DNA of 20,446 nt from an uncultured Bacillaceae bacterium (GTDB taxonomy: Bacteria; Bacillota; Bacilli; Bacillales; Alkalibacillaceae): the NCBI GenBank assembly GCA_937983065.1, contig CALKAL010000189.1, forward strand, positions 1 through 20,446, written 5' to 3'. The notes under the pieces were generated by a model. The model ran no database searches and was not told the origin of the DNA. It worked only from the letters and a program-made list of their open reading frames with translations. This document shows positions 6,819-14,189 of the stretch, in pieces. Within the stretch, counting starts at the first letter, position 1; each line of letters opens with the position of its first letter. A program made the translations under genes and the position numbers.

Positions 6819-8192
6819 ATGCTTTTGAATGTAGATGATTATCTCACCGAATTATCACCACTATTTTCCGGAAGGCTTCTCCTCAAGCGCGAAATCCGTT
6901 TAGACGAACAACTTTTCCAAACGCTACTCCAAAATAATTTATTCAAAGAGATTCGAAGTATAAAAAAATATATCGGCTTTTACGAATGCCAACGCTGTTT
7001 TAATCAGTCGAGTCATTATTTCGGCCGTTTACCTGATCGAACAGTTTATTGTAAAAAATGTATTATGATGGGTCGAGTGAGCGAAAAAGAGCCTTTGTAC
7101 GAATGGTGTGGGCCAGACGCTATTTTAGATAAAGTGTCCCAGGCGTGCGAATGGAATGGCGTGTTAAGCCCCTTGCAAAAACATGCCTCTTTAAAAATCG
7201 TTGAAGCCATTCAAAATCGCAGCCAAATTCTCATTCACGCCGTTTGTGGTTCGGGCAAAACTGAAATGCTTTATGAAGGGATTGCCCACGCCATTGAAGC
7301 TGGCAAAAAAGTATGTATTGCAACGCCCCGCACGGATGTGGTCCGTGAATTAGCTCCCCGCTTTCGACGGGATTTTCCGAACATTAAATCCTGTGCTTTA
7401 TATATGAATTCAACGGAGAAGGATGTCAATGCCCACCTCGTCATTGCTACAACCCATCAGCTTTTACGTTATAAAGATGCTTTTGATGTGACGGTAATTG
7501 ATGAAGTTGATGCTTTTCCTTTTCATAATGACCCGACCTTGAAAAAAGCGGTGAAGCGGGCGACGAAAAAGGACGGCTCCACGATCTATTTAACCGCGAC
7601 GCCACGACTAGATATGAAGCTTAAAAAATCCTTTCAACTCATCCCAGCTGTTTCAATTCCCCTTCGCTTCCACGGTCATCCACTACCTGTTCCTAAATTT
7701 CATTACATTCATCAATTAGAAAAACAGTTAAAAGAAGAAAAAATTCCAGCCGACATCACCGATTGGTTTAAAAATAGGAAGCGGCGCTATTTAATTTTTG
7801 TACCGACAATTGAAATGGCTGAGCAGGTGTCCGTCATGTTAGATCATACTCCCTTTGTTCATGCAGAAAGTCCTGATCGAGCGGAATTAATTCAACAATT
7901 TCGCAACAAAAAGATGAATCGGCTCATTACGACGACGATTTTAGAGCGGGGTGTCACATTCCCCTCAATTGATGTGGCAATCATTCAGGCGGATCATCAC
8001 GTCTTTGATGAAGCGGCCCTCATCCAAATTGCCGGGAGAGCTGGAAGAAGTCACGCCGATCCAAATGGGGATGTCGTATTTTTTTATGAAACGAAAACGA
8101 GAGCGATGGTGAGTGCGAAAAAGGAAATTGTTTTGAAAAATGAAGAGGGGAAGAAGTGGAAGGAAGAGACGGGGGAGGTTGAGAAAATTTAA
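6819..8192 (+). CDS. comFA: Competence DNA-uptake helicase ComFA
   Basis: ComFA is a membrane-associated DEAD-box-like ATPase that helps move single-stranded DNA into the cell during transformation. A four-cysteine zinc motif lies at about C57, C60, C78 and C81 (CQRC...CKKC). Walker A is AVCGSGKTEML, followed by ATPRTDVV, the Walker B box VIDEVDAFP, YLTATPR, TTTILERGVTFP and the arginine-finger motif QIAGRAGRS. At 457 aa it is near the B. subtilis 463. The start is uncertain by two codons: the ATG at 6819 is only three bases from aggag (6811-6815), while the in-frame TTG at 6825 has a better nine-base spacing. A longer in-frame extension back into degV (6693) has no family similarity. comFC follows directly; comFB is missing. 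Confidence 0.95.
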   Translation: MLLNVDDYLTELSPLFSGRLLLKREIRLDEQLFQTLLQNNLFKEIRSIKKYIGFYECQRCFNQSSHYFGRLPDRTVYCKKCIMMGRVSEKEPLYEWCGPDAILDKVSQACEWNGVLSPLQKHASLKIVEAIQNRSQILIHAVCGSGKTEMLYEGIAHAIEAGKKVCIATPRTDVVRELAPRFRRDFPNIKSCALYMNSTEKDVNAHLVIATTHQLLRYKDAFDVTVIDEVDAFPFHNDPTLKKAVKRATKKDGSTIYLTATPRLDMKLKKSFQLIPAVSIPLRFHGHPLPVPKFHYIHQLEKQLKEEKIPADITDWFKNRKRRYLIFVPTIEMAEQVSVMLDHTPFVHAESPDRAELIQQFRNKKMNRLITTTILERGVTFPSIDVAIIQADHHVFDEAALIQIAGRAGRSHADPNGDVVFFYETKTRAMVSAKKEIVLKNEEGKKWKEETGEVEKI

Positions 8193-8288
8193 GGGTTGAA
8201 GTCGCAATCAGCAGTTGAGCTCTTTCGTGATGCGGATAGTCAACACTACTGTTCGCCTTAGAAAAAAGTTTTAATTGGAGGAATCAAT

Positions 8289-8975
8289 ATGCACTGTTAT
8301 GTTTGTTTTGAATCAATCCACTCTAAAACAACCTGGGGTCATTTATTTCAATTATTTAATCGGAAAATATGTCTCCGTTGCGAAAAGCATTTTGAAAAAT
8401 TACAAGCTGAACATGCGTGCCTTAAATGTATGAAGCCAATTGAGTACCACGACGGCCAAATGTGTGACGATTGCCTTGCCTGGAAGAAGCGATTAAACGA
8501 AGATCCCCTCGAGCGAAATGTTTCTATTTTTAAATATAACGATTTTTTAAAAGATGTGATGTCGAAATTTAAATACCGTGGCGATTATGAAATGGTTTAC
8601 GTTTTTGAAAAAGATCTTCAAAAGGCGTACGTCGAAAATTTTCAAAATATGCCATTAACGATCACACCAATCCCGTTGTCCAAGGAAAGGTATGAGGAAA
8701 GGGGCTTTAACCAAGCAGAAGCGATTGCTAAGCAGTTGAACAAGCCAATCGTCAATTTGTTGACGAGAACGCATACGGAAAAACAGGCGAAAAGGACAAA
8801 ACGAGAGCGGGTCTTTTCTGAAAATCCGTTTCAAGTATTGGAAGTGAAAGAAGGCATGAATATTTTATTAATTGATGATTTTTACACGACGGGAACGACA
8901 TTGCGGCAAGCAGCGCTCGAATTGAAATCAAAAGGGGCAGATAAAGTTTACGCGCTTACATTAATCCGAAGTTAA
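8289..8975 (+). CDS. comFC: ComFC, phosphoribosyltransferase-fold competence protein
   Basis: ComFC/GntX-family proteins are needed for efficient transformation and are reported to work with ComFA in DNA uptake; no enzymatic activity is firmly assigned. An N-terminal zinc-binding region carries Cys pairs (CYVC, CLRC, CLKC, CDDC within the first 65 residues). A type I phosphoribosyltransferase domain follows, with PIPLSKERYEERGFNQAE, KRTKRERV and the PRPP-loop-like ILLIDDFYTTGTTL near residue 200. Length is 228 aa, normal for the family. The ATG has ggagg (8277-8281) seven bases upstream. A 96-base gap separates it from comFA; comFB is usually in that position in B. subtilis but no remnant is visible. 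Confidence 0.94.
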   Translation: MHCYVCFESIHSKTTWGHLFQLFNRKICLRCEKHFEKLQAEHACLKCMKPIEYHDGQMCDDCLAWKKRLNEDPLERNVSIFKYNDFLKDVMSKFKYRGDYEMVYVFEKDLQKAYVENFQNMPLTITPIPLSKERYEERGFNQAEAIAKQLNKPIVNLLTRTHTEKQAKRTKRERVFSENPFQVLEVKEGMNILLIDDFYTTGTTLRQAALELKSKGADKVYALTLIRS

Positions 8976-8994
8976 TTTTTTCGCTAACAGACTT

Positions 8995-9022
8995 TGTAAA
9001 TCGACAAAACTACCGATATAAT
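8995..9022 (+). promoter_or_regulatory. Candidate promoter of the yvyF-flgM-flgK operon
   Basis: TTGTAA (8995-9000) and a perfect TATAAT (9017-9022) are spaced by 16 bases, which fits sigma-A. The -10 overlaps ACCGATAT (9012-9019), seven of eight bases of the sigma-D -10, but the nearest TAAA is only 11 bases away where about 15 is needed. Sigma-A is therefore the better reading. Confidence 0.5.
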
Positions 9023-9058
9023 AATTAATAAGAGAAACAGTTGGGGAGAGGGATTATT

Positions 9059-9478
9059 ATGGCTGAATTGGCGAATTGTCCAAATTGCGGAAAGTTATTC
9101 GTGAAGGGGGCGCAAACGGTTTGTCGTGAATGTTTTTTAGAGGAGGAGGAAAAGTTTAATCTCGTCTATGATTTTTTACGGCAAAGAGAAAATCGTAAAG
9201 CGACCGTTTTAGAAGTTTCAGAGGCGACTGGTGTTGAAGAGTCACTCATTATGAAGTTCGTCAAGCAGCGCCGACTCCTTCAAACGAATTTTCCGAATTT
9301 AACGTATCCGTGTGATCGTTGCGGCAAAGAGATTCGGGAAGGAAAGTTATGTCAATCGTGTGCAGAGGAAATTCGCGAAGATTTAATGGAAGAATCGCGC
9401 CGATATGCGTCAAGAAGTGATGAAGATAAAGAAGGCGCCTATTTTAATATTAATAGAGAAAATAAGTGGAGAAACTAA
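9059..9478 (+). CDS. yvyF: Flagellar operon protein YvyF (TIGR03826 family)
   Basis: YvyF is the small protein that conventionally heads the flgM operon in Bacillus; its function is not established. The start at the ATG 9059 gives 139 aa, equal to the B. subtilis length, with ggagagg (9045-9051) upstream; a TTG at 9041 would overlap that site. An N-terminal CPNCG...CREC pair and a C-terminal CDRCGKE...CQSC pair, about 75 residues apart, look like two zinc knuckles. Between them, ATVLEVSEATGVEESLIMKFV resembles a helix-turn-helix, so a regulatory role through DNA or protein contact is possible. The stop codon overlaps the -35 element of the sigma-D promoter of flgM. Confidence 0.92.
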   Translation: MAELANCPNCGKLFVKGAQTVCRECFLEEEEKFNLVYDFLRQRENRKATVLEVSEATGVEESLIMKFVKQRRLLQTNFPNLTYPCDRCGKEIREGKLCQSCAEEIREDLMEESRRYASRSDEDKEGAYFNINRENKWRN

Positions 9479-9502
9479 ACTTTTTTATAAACTGACCGAT
9501 AT
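9476..9502 (+). promoter_or_regulatory. Sigma-D promoter of flgM
   Basis: TAAA (9476-9479) and ACCGATAT (9495-9502) are separated by exactly 15 bases, matching the sigma-D consensus TAAA-N15-GCCGATAT except at the first -10 base. The TAAA includes the yvyF stop codon. Known B. subtilis biology includes a sigma-D promoter that lets flgM respond to its own target sigma factor. Confidence 0.8.
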
Positions 9503-9542
9503 ATTAAGTATGTAAAGGTACGTTAAAAAAGAGGTGTGATTC

Positions 9543-9812
9543 ATGAAAATTAATTCGACAAATGGGGCGAATTTGAACCCATATGTTAACCATTTAAATA
9601 AACAGTCTATCAAAAATAGTGGCATGCAAAAAAAGGATCAGCTCGAAATTTCAGCACAAGCGAAGGAGCTCCAAAAAGGAAATCCTTTCGTTGAGGCAAG
9701 ACAGCAAAAAGTGTCGGAATTAAAAGAGCAAATCCAAAAAGGTGAATACGAAGTTGATGCGAAAAAGACAGCTGAGAAAATGATTGATTTTTGGGTCAAT
9801 AGACGGATATAA
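9543..9812 (+). CDS. flgM: Anti-sigma-D factor FlgM
   Basis: FlgM binds and blocks sigma-D until the hook-basal body is complete, so late flagellar genes stay off. The 89-residue product (B. subtilis 88) has a disordered polar N-terminus and the conserved C-terminal sigma-binding region: QLEISAQAKELQ at residues 33-44, then ARQQKVSELKEQIQKGEY, DAKKTAEKMIDFW. The ATG at 9543 has gaggtg six bases upstream. It lies between yvyF and flgN and is preceded by its own sigma-D promoter, giving negative feedback. The flgN start is 15 bases past its stop. Confidence 0.96.
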   Translation: MKINSTNGANLNPYVNHLNKQSIKNSGMQKKDQLEISAQAKELQKGNPFVEARQQKVSELKEQIQKGEYEVDAKKTAEKMIDFWVNRRI

Positions 9813-9827
9813 GAGGGGGCAAATCCT

Positions 9828-10322
9828 TTGTCTGTACAGCAAATTATTGGTGAGCTTGAGAAATTATTAGACCTTCATAAAAGCTTACTTTCATTGTCAA
9901 AGGAAAAAACAGAACGGATTAAAAATAATGACATCGACGCGTTTAATGAGTTGTTAATGACGGAAAGAAAGCATATTCAGGCGATTGAACAGCTTGAGAA
10001 GAAGCGGATACAGTTGACGGAAGAATGGTTTAACAAGCATGCGGAAGATCGCGAGCGGACGATTAGTGAGTTAATCGAAGCGATATCCGATGAATCCGAA
10101 AAAAAGTCGCTTGAAGCTTTGTATGACAATCTCATTATCGTTTTAGCTGAGTTAAAGCAGCAAGAACAGTTGAATCGGGATTTAGCCCAGCAATCGTTGC
10201 AATTTATCGAGTTATCGTTGGACATGTTCCAACCCGTTCACAATAAAAATTTAAATTACAATCAACCGAATCAACAAAAGAAACCGAATCGGAATACATC
10301 GGTTTTTGATTCGAAAGCTTAG
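9828..10322 (+). CDS. flgN: FlgK/FlgL export chaperone FlgN
   Basis: FlgN is the cytoplasmic chaperone of the hook-filament junction proteins; it corresponds to YvyG in B. subtilis. The 164-residue protein is almost entirely helical and rich in Glu, Lys and Gln (EKLLDLHKSLLSLSKEKTERI, LLMTERKHIQAIEQLEKKRIQL), typical of the FlgN helical bundle. The C-terminal 30 residues are polar and Asn/Gln-rich (NYNQPNQQKKPNRN), probably the flexible tail that contacts the client. Translation starts at a TTG (9828) with agaggggg about eight bases upstream. It is directly followed by its presumed clients flgK and flgL. Confidence 0.93.
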   Translation: MSVQQIIGELEKLLDLHKSLLSLSKEKTERIKNNDIDAFNELLMTERKHIQAIEQLEKKRIQLTEEWFNKHAEDRERTISELIEAISDESEKKSLEALYDNLIIVLAELKQQEQLNRDLAQQSLQFIELSLDMFQPVHNKNLNYNQPNQQKKPNRNTSVFDSKA

Positions 10323-10350
10323 GCGAGGCAGTTTGAGAGGAGAATGAAAG

Positions 10351-11877
10351 ATGACTTCCACATTCCACGGTTTAGAAGTCGCAAAACGGGCATTATTTAC
10401 GCAACAATCAGCCCTATATACGACGTCTCATAACATAGCAAATGCAAATACAGAAGGCTATTCAAGGCAACGGGTAACGTTTGAGCAGACGAGTGCTTAT
10501 CCTGCCCCTGGTCGAAACCGTCCTGAACTCCCAGGCCAGCTCGGTACTGGTGTTAAAGCGGGACAAATTGAGCGGATCCGGGATAAATTTTTAGACTATC
10601 AATATCGAATTGAAAATAATAAAGCTGGCTATTGGGGTGTTAGACAAGAATCCCTTAGCCGTTTAGAAGATATTATGAACGAACCGAGTGAAGCTGGTTT
10701 AGGGAAAGTGATGGATCAGTTTTGGGAATCACTGCAAATTTTAGCGACACATCCAGAAGATGAAGGCGCAAGACGAGTTGTTATTCAGCGGGGTGTGGCA
10801 GTTGCGGATACGTTTAAATATTTAAATGAATCGCTTCAAAATGTTCAAGGTGAAATTCGGAACCAATTAGGAACGGACGCATTAGAAGTTAACAGTTTAT
10901 TAAACCAAATTCACGGTTTAAATGAACAAATTGCGCGCATTGAACCGAACGGCTATTTACCGAATGATTTATACGATAAAAGGGACGCTCTCATTGATCA
11001 ATTAACGGAACATGTTGATGTCACTGTCACTTATGAACCGAGTGGTGGTCATGCTTTAGATTCAGCAATGGGACGTGCGGTTATTACTTTGAATGATGCA
11101 AATGGGGAACCGCTAATTGGCGCTGACGATGAGCCGATTACATTGATTGATGAAGATAATAACGTTCAAGGGATCCAAGTGACGTTTAGTGACGGCTCGA
11201 TTAATCAAGTGTCAATTGGTCAGTTAAATGATGATGGAGAAGTCGAAAACGCGACACATCAATTTAGTCCAGGAGCATTTCCTACAACTGGCGCGTTAAA
11301 AGGGCTTATCGAATCCCACGGTTATACGAACGCAGACGGAGAGCCCGTTGGAATATATGAGTCGATTTTAAAAGATTTGGATGATTTGGCTGCGGCGTTT
11401 ATTACAGAATTTAACGATGCTCACGCAGAAGGAATGGATTTAGACGGAGAAGCTGGTCAAGAATTCTTCAGTGGAACTGGCGCGGGGGATATGGGAGTAA
11501 ATATTACAGATCCACGTCATGTTGCTGCTTCATTAGATGGTGCACCAGGTGATGGACGAAATGCACTGAACCTAGCCCTCGTCCGAAATAACGGTACAGT
11601 CGGGGACGGTGACACATCAATTCAAAAATTTTACGAAGGTATGATTGGTGAAATTGGCGTCATGGCTGAAGAAGCGAATCGAATGGTTTCTAACAGTGAA
11701 ATTTTACGGTTGTCTGTAGATTCCAATCGCCAATCCGTAAGCGGTGTTTCTTTAGATGAAGAAATGACGAACTTAATTAAATTCCAGCATGCATACAACG
11801 CAGCGGCACGGAATATGACCGTCGTTGATGAAATGCTTGACCGAGTTATAAACCAAATGGGAATTGTCGGAAGGTAG
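10351..11877 (+). CDS. flgK: Hook-filament junction protein FlgK
   Basis: FlgK (HAP1) is exported through the flagellar type III system and forms the first junction ring between hook and filament. The N-terminal D0/D1 signature is FHGLEVAKRALFTQQSALYT and HNIANANTEGYSRQRV. The C-terminal D0 signature is SLDEEMTNLIKFQHAYNAAA, RNMTVVDEMLDRVI. The middle (about residues 230-430) is variable and very acidic (NGEPLIGADDEPITLIDEDN, EGMDLDGEAGQEFF). Length is 508 aa, normal for Bacillus. The ATG has gagaggaga (10335-10343) upstream. flgL begins 10 bases after its stop, and a Shine-Dalgarno-like aaggtaggtg spans that stop, suggesting translational coupling. Confidence 0.97.
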   Translation: MTSTFHGLEVAKRALFTQQSALYTTSHNIANANTEGYSRQRVTFEQTSAYPAPGRNRPELPGQLGTGVKAGQIERIRDKFLDYQYRIENNKAGYWGVRQESLSRLEDIMNEPSEAGLGKVMDQFWESLQILATHPEDEGARRVVIQRGVAVADTFKYLNESLQNVQGEIRNQLGTDALEVNSLLNQIHGLNEQIARIEPNGYLPNDLYDKRDALIDQLTEHVDVTVTYEPSGGHALDSAMGRAVITLNDANGEPLIGADDEPITLIDEDNNVQGIQVTFSDGSINQVSIGQLNDDGEVENATHQFSPGAFPTTGALKGLIESHGYTNADGEPVGIYESILKDLDDLAAAFITEFNDAHAEGMDLDGEAGQEFFSGTGAGDMGVNITDPRHVAASLDGAPGDGRNALNLALVRNNGTVGDGDTSIQKFYEGMIGEIGVMAEEANRMVSNSEILRLSVDSNRQSVSGVSLDEEMTNLIKFQHAYNAAARNMTVVDEMLDRVINQMGIVGR

Positions 11878-11887
11878 GTGTTAATTA

Positions 11888-12766
11888 ATGCGAATTACTC
11901 AATCAATGATTAGTAACAATATGTTGCGTAATGTAAGTCAAAGCTACGGGACTTTAGATAAATATATGAACCAGCTTTCAACGGGAAAGAAAATTAATCG
12001 CCCATCAGATGATCCAGTCATCGCCATGAGAGGAATTAGCTATCGCTCAGAACTATCAAAAGTTCAACAATACGAACGGAATATCGGTGAGGTGCACAGT
12101 TGGATGGATAATACCGATGATGCTTTAGATGAAGTTGGAAAAGTACTTCACCGATTACGCGAACTGACCGTCCAAGCGAGTAATGATACGTATGAAGAGA
12201 ACCAACGAAATAACGTTAGTCAAGAAGTTCAGGAACTAACGGAACATTTGAAGGATATCGCTAATACGAAAGTAAATAATAAATACATTTTCAGTGGGAC
12301 GATGACGACAGAGCCACGGTTTGAAAATGGAGTTGCGAATGCAAATGTTAATGGTGATGACGTTTTAATAGAAGTATCTGACGGAATTATTATTAATGCG
12401 AATGTGAGTGGGGAAGAAATTTTCTCGGATACTTTTTTTAGTGAATTAGAGGGTCTATTTGATACTTTAGAAAACGAGAATGCTTCATCTGAAGATATAA
12501 GTGCTTATATAACGACTATTGATTCCCATGAACAAGTCGTCTTAAACGAACGAGCGGATCTTGGGGCACGGATGAACCGGGTAGAACTCATCGAAAACCG
12601 ACTTGGTCAACAAGAAGTATCTACAACGAGGTTACTATCCAATAACGAAGATGCTGATATTGAAGAAGTCATTATGAATTTAGTCATGCAAGAAAGTGTG
12701 CACCGCGCTGCATTAGGAGCCGGTGCGAGAGTAATTCAACCTTCATTACTTGACTTTTTACGTTAA
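11888..12766 (+). CDS. flgL: Hook-filament junction protein FlgL
   Basis: FlgL (HAP3) forms the second junction ring on which the flagellin filament is built. It is flagellin-like at both ends: MRITQSMISNNMLRNVSQSY, LSTGKKINRPSDDPVIAMRG and LRELTVQASNDTYEENQRNN at the start, and ERADLGARMNRVELIENRLG, DIEEVIMNLVMQESVHRAAL, VIQPSLLDFLR at the end. The centre (residues 135-210) is short and acidic. Length is 292 aa, near the B. subtilis 298. The following hairpin overlaps its last stop-codon base and may partly separate flgL from yviE-fliW-csrA. Confidence 0.97.
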   Translation: MRITQSMISNNMLRNVSQSYGTLDKYMNQLSTGKKINRPSDDPVIAMRGISYRSELSKVQQYERNIGEVHSWMDNTDDALDEVGKVLHRLRELTVQASNDTYEENQRNNVSQEVQELTEHLKDIANTKVNNKYIFSGTMTTEPRFENGVANANVNGDDVLIEVSDGIIINANVSGEEIFSDTFFSELEGLFDTLENENASSEDISAYITTIDSHEQVVLNERADLGARMNRVELIENRLGQQEVSTTRLLSNNEDADIEEVIMNLVMQESVHRAALGAGARVIQPSLLDFLR

Positions 12767-12798
12767 GCTATCTGTTTTATCAGCAGATAGCTTTTCTT
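12765..12798 (+). terminator. Weak terminator or attenuator after flgL
   Basis: A perfect 10-bp stem (aagctatctg 12765-12774 with cagatagctt 12784-12793) has a 9-base loop. The T-tract after it is interrupted (ttttcttctt). Partial termination here could lower yviE-fliW-csrA relative to flgK-flgL, or the hairpin could protect the 3' end of an upstream transcript. Confidence 0.55.
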
Positions 12799-12818
12799 CT
12801 TAAAAAGAGGTGATACGA

Positions 12819-13379
12819 TTGCGCTTACCACAAGTTCAAATTAGAACAACAGACGCTCTAATAGGAATACAAACGAGACAAGCACAATTAAATATTCGTC
12901 AACCCCATGCGGATCTTCATATCGAACAACCCCACGCCGAATTAAATACAACGACGAAGCAACCGAGATTATCAATTGATCAAACGGAAGCATGGCGGGA
13001 TATGGGGATCATGAGCGCATTAGATAAAACGAAACAGTCAACAGGAGAGGCCAGACAGAAATGGCTTGAAGGTATTTCGCGGATGAGCCAAGAAGGAAAT
13101 CAGCTAATGAGTATTGACCGTGGTGTTGATATCGCCCAAGTTGCTAAACAAAAAACGACTCCCCATTTACCGATGCCGAATATTACATACATTCCGAAAT
13201 CATTCACTTCGATTAAAATTAGCTATGAACCTGGGGAAGTGACGCATAATCATCGGGCGAATAAACCAGTTATTCGTGCAGATGCGAAAAACGTTGAAGG
13301 CAATTATGAACCATATGATGTGCAAATTTATTTACGTCAACAACCAAATATTGAAATAACTGTTGATACGGAAATTTAA
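12819..13379 (+). CDS. yviE: YviE, flagellar-operon protein of unknown function (DUF6470)
   Basis: YviE is conserved between flgL and fliW in Bacillus, but its function is not known. I start at the TTG at 12819 (MRLPQVQIRTT, 186 aa), which matches the family N-terminus and lies six to eight bases after gaggtgat (12807-12814); an upstream GTG at 12810 sits within that ribosome binding site. The N-terminal third has short alternating repeats, with variants of Q-P-x-A-x-L-x-I (ADLHIEQPHAEL, QPRLSIDQTEAW), suggesting an extended beta structure. The rest is mixed and ends YLRQQPNIEITVDTEI. There is no signal peptide and no catalytic motif. fliW follows 20 bases later. Confidence 0.88.
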   Translation: MRLPQVQIRTTDALIGIQTRQAQLNIRQPHADLHIEQPHAELNTTTKQPRLSIDQTEAWRDMGIMSALDKTKQSTGEARQKWLEGISRMSQEGNQLMSIDRGVDIAQVAKQKTTPHLPMPNITYIPKSFTSIKISYEPGEVTHNHRANKPVIRADAKNVEGNYEPYDVQIYLRQQPNIEITVDTEI

Positions 13380-13399
13380 AAAGAAGGGTGATCCTTTTT

Positions 13400-13837
13400 A
13401 TGAAAATAGAAACGACCTACTACGGAGAAATCGACATTGATGAATCGAAAGTGATCCAATTTGATAAAGGGTTATTAGGCTTTCAAGACGATAAAGAGTT
13501 TGTCCTACTCGATATCGAAGGCAATCCTCATTTTCATTTATTACAATCGATTAGTGATAAAGACTTATCTTTTGTCGTCACAAACCCGTATTTAATTTAT
13601 AAAAACTATGAATTCGATTTAGATGAAACGACCGTAGATCAATTAAAGATTAACGAACCAACAGATATTATCGTTTTAGCTATTTTAACATTACATACAC
13701 CATTCGAGACGTCGACTATCAATTTAAAAGCACCGATTATCGTTAACGCTAAACAAAATATCGGAACACAAATTATTGTTAATGAAGAGTACGACACGAA
13801 ACACCCAATCCAATCAAAAGAACAGGGAGGGGAGTAA
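13400..13837 (+). CDS. fliW: Flagellar assembly factor FliW
   Basis: FliW binds either flagellin or CsrA. When flagellin is in short supply FliW is freed to sequester CsrA, which lifts repression of hag translation. The start is the ATG at 13400 (MKIETTYYGEIDID, 145 aa, B. subtilis 143) with agaagggtgat upstream; a GTG at 13388 lies within that site. Family segments are FDKGLLGFQDDKEFVLLDIE, FHLLQSISDKDLSFVVTNPY, DIIVLAILTLHTP and NLKAPIIVNAKQNIGTQIIV. Only one base separates its stop codon from the csrA start, and the csrA ribosome binding site (gggaggggag) lies inside the end of fliW, so the two partners are probably translationally coupled. Confidence 0.96.
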   Translation: MKIETTYYGEIDIDESKVIQFDKGLLGFQDDKEFVLLDIEGNPHFHLLQSISDKDLSFVVTNPYLIYKNYEFDLDETTVDQLKINEPTDIIVLAILTLHTPFETSTINLKAPIIVNAKQNIGTQIIVNEEYDTKHPIQSKEQGGE

Positions 13838-13838
13838 C

Positions 13839-14069
13839 ATGCTAGTCCTCTCACGAAAAGTCGGCGAATCTATTAAAATTGGCGATAATATCGAAGTGAC
13901 GATTGTTGCGATTGAAGGCGATCAAGTAAAAATAGGCATTGATGCTCCCAAATCCGTACAAATCCACCGAACGGAAATTTACGAACAAATTTTAGAAGAA
14001 AACCGTCAAGCTCGAGCCAGTTCTACAAATTTAAAAGATTTATTACAAAATAATATAAAAAAAGATTAA
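13839..14069 (+). CDS. csrA: Carbon storage regulator CsrA (translational repressor of hag)
   Basis: CsrA is a small homodimeric RNA-binding protein that recognises A(N)GGA in hairpin loops and blocks ribosome access; its main known target in Bacillus is hag mRNA. The start at ATG 13839 (MLVLSRKVGESIKIG, 76 aa, B. subtilis 74) is preceded by gggaggggag (13825-13834). The beta-strand segments LVLSRKVGESIKIGDNIEVT, VKIGIDAPKSVQIHR and the conserved Arg of the VQIHR motif are intact, followed by the helix TEIYEQILEEN. The end of the gene overlaps the -35 TAAA of the hag sigma-D promoter at 14067. Confidence 0.97.
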   Translation: MLVLSRKVGESIKIGDNIEVTIVAIEGDQVKIGIDAPKSVQIHRTEIYEQILEENRQARASSTNLKDLLQNNIKKD

Positions 14070-14093
14070 ACAATTTTTCAATCCTGTCGATAT
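14067..14093 (+). promoter_or_regulatory. Sigma-D promoter of hag
   Basis: TAAA (14067-14070) and GTCGATAT (14086-14093) are spaced by exactly 15 bases, one mismatch from the GCCGATAT consensus. The TAAA includes the csrA stop codon. Transcription would start near 14100, giving a 90-base structured leader before hag. Confidence 0.85.
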
Positions 14094-14099
14094 TAAAGA

Positions 14100-14189
14100 T
14101 GTAAGTCAAACGTCCTAATTTTCTGGCCAGAAGATGACGTTAAAAGTCACAAGGATGTGACAAATAAACATTTCAAGGAGGAAATTTAA
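14100..14189 (+). promoter_or_regulatory. hag leader with two CsrA binding sites
   Basis: Upstream, aacgtc (14109-14114) can pair with gacgtt (14136-14141) around a palindrome, ttctggccagaa (14121-14132). Site 1 is a hairpin with gtcac (14146-14150) and gtgac (14157-14161) closing the loop aaggat, with GGA exposed at 14153-14155, the classic CsrA target. Site 2 is caaggagga (14174-14182), which is the hag Shine-Dalgarno itself. This two-site layout, one upstream hairpin and one overlapping the ribosome binding site, is that known for B. subtilis hag and is consistent with the adjacent fliW-csrA pair. Confidence 0.75.

Noticed and set aside
8997..9019. Sigma-D promoter before yvyF using TAAA at 8997
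   Set aside because: The distance from TAAA to ACCGATAT is only 11 bases, whereas the clear sigma-D promoters in this window use 15. A sigma-A reading fits better.
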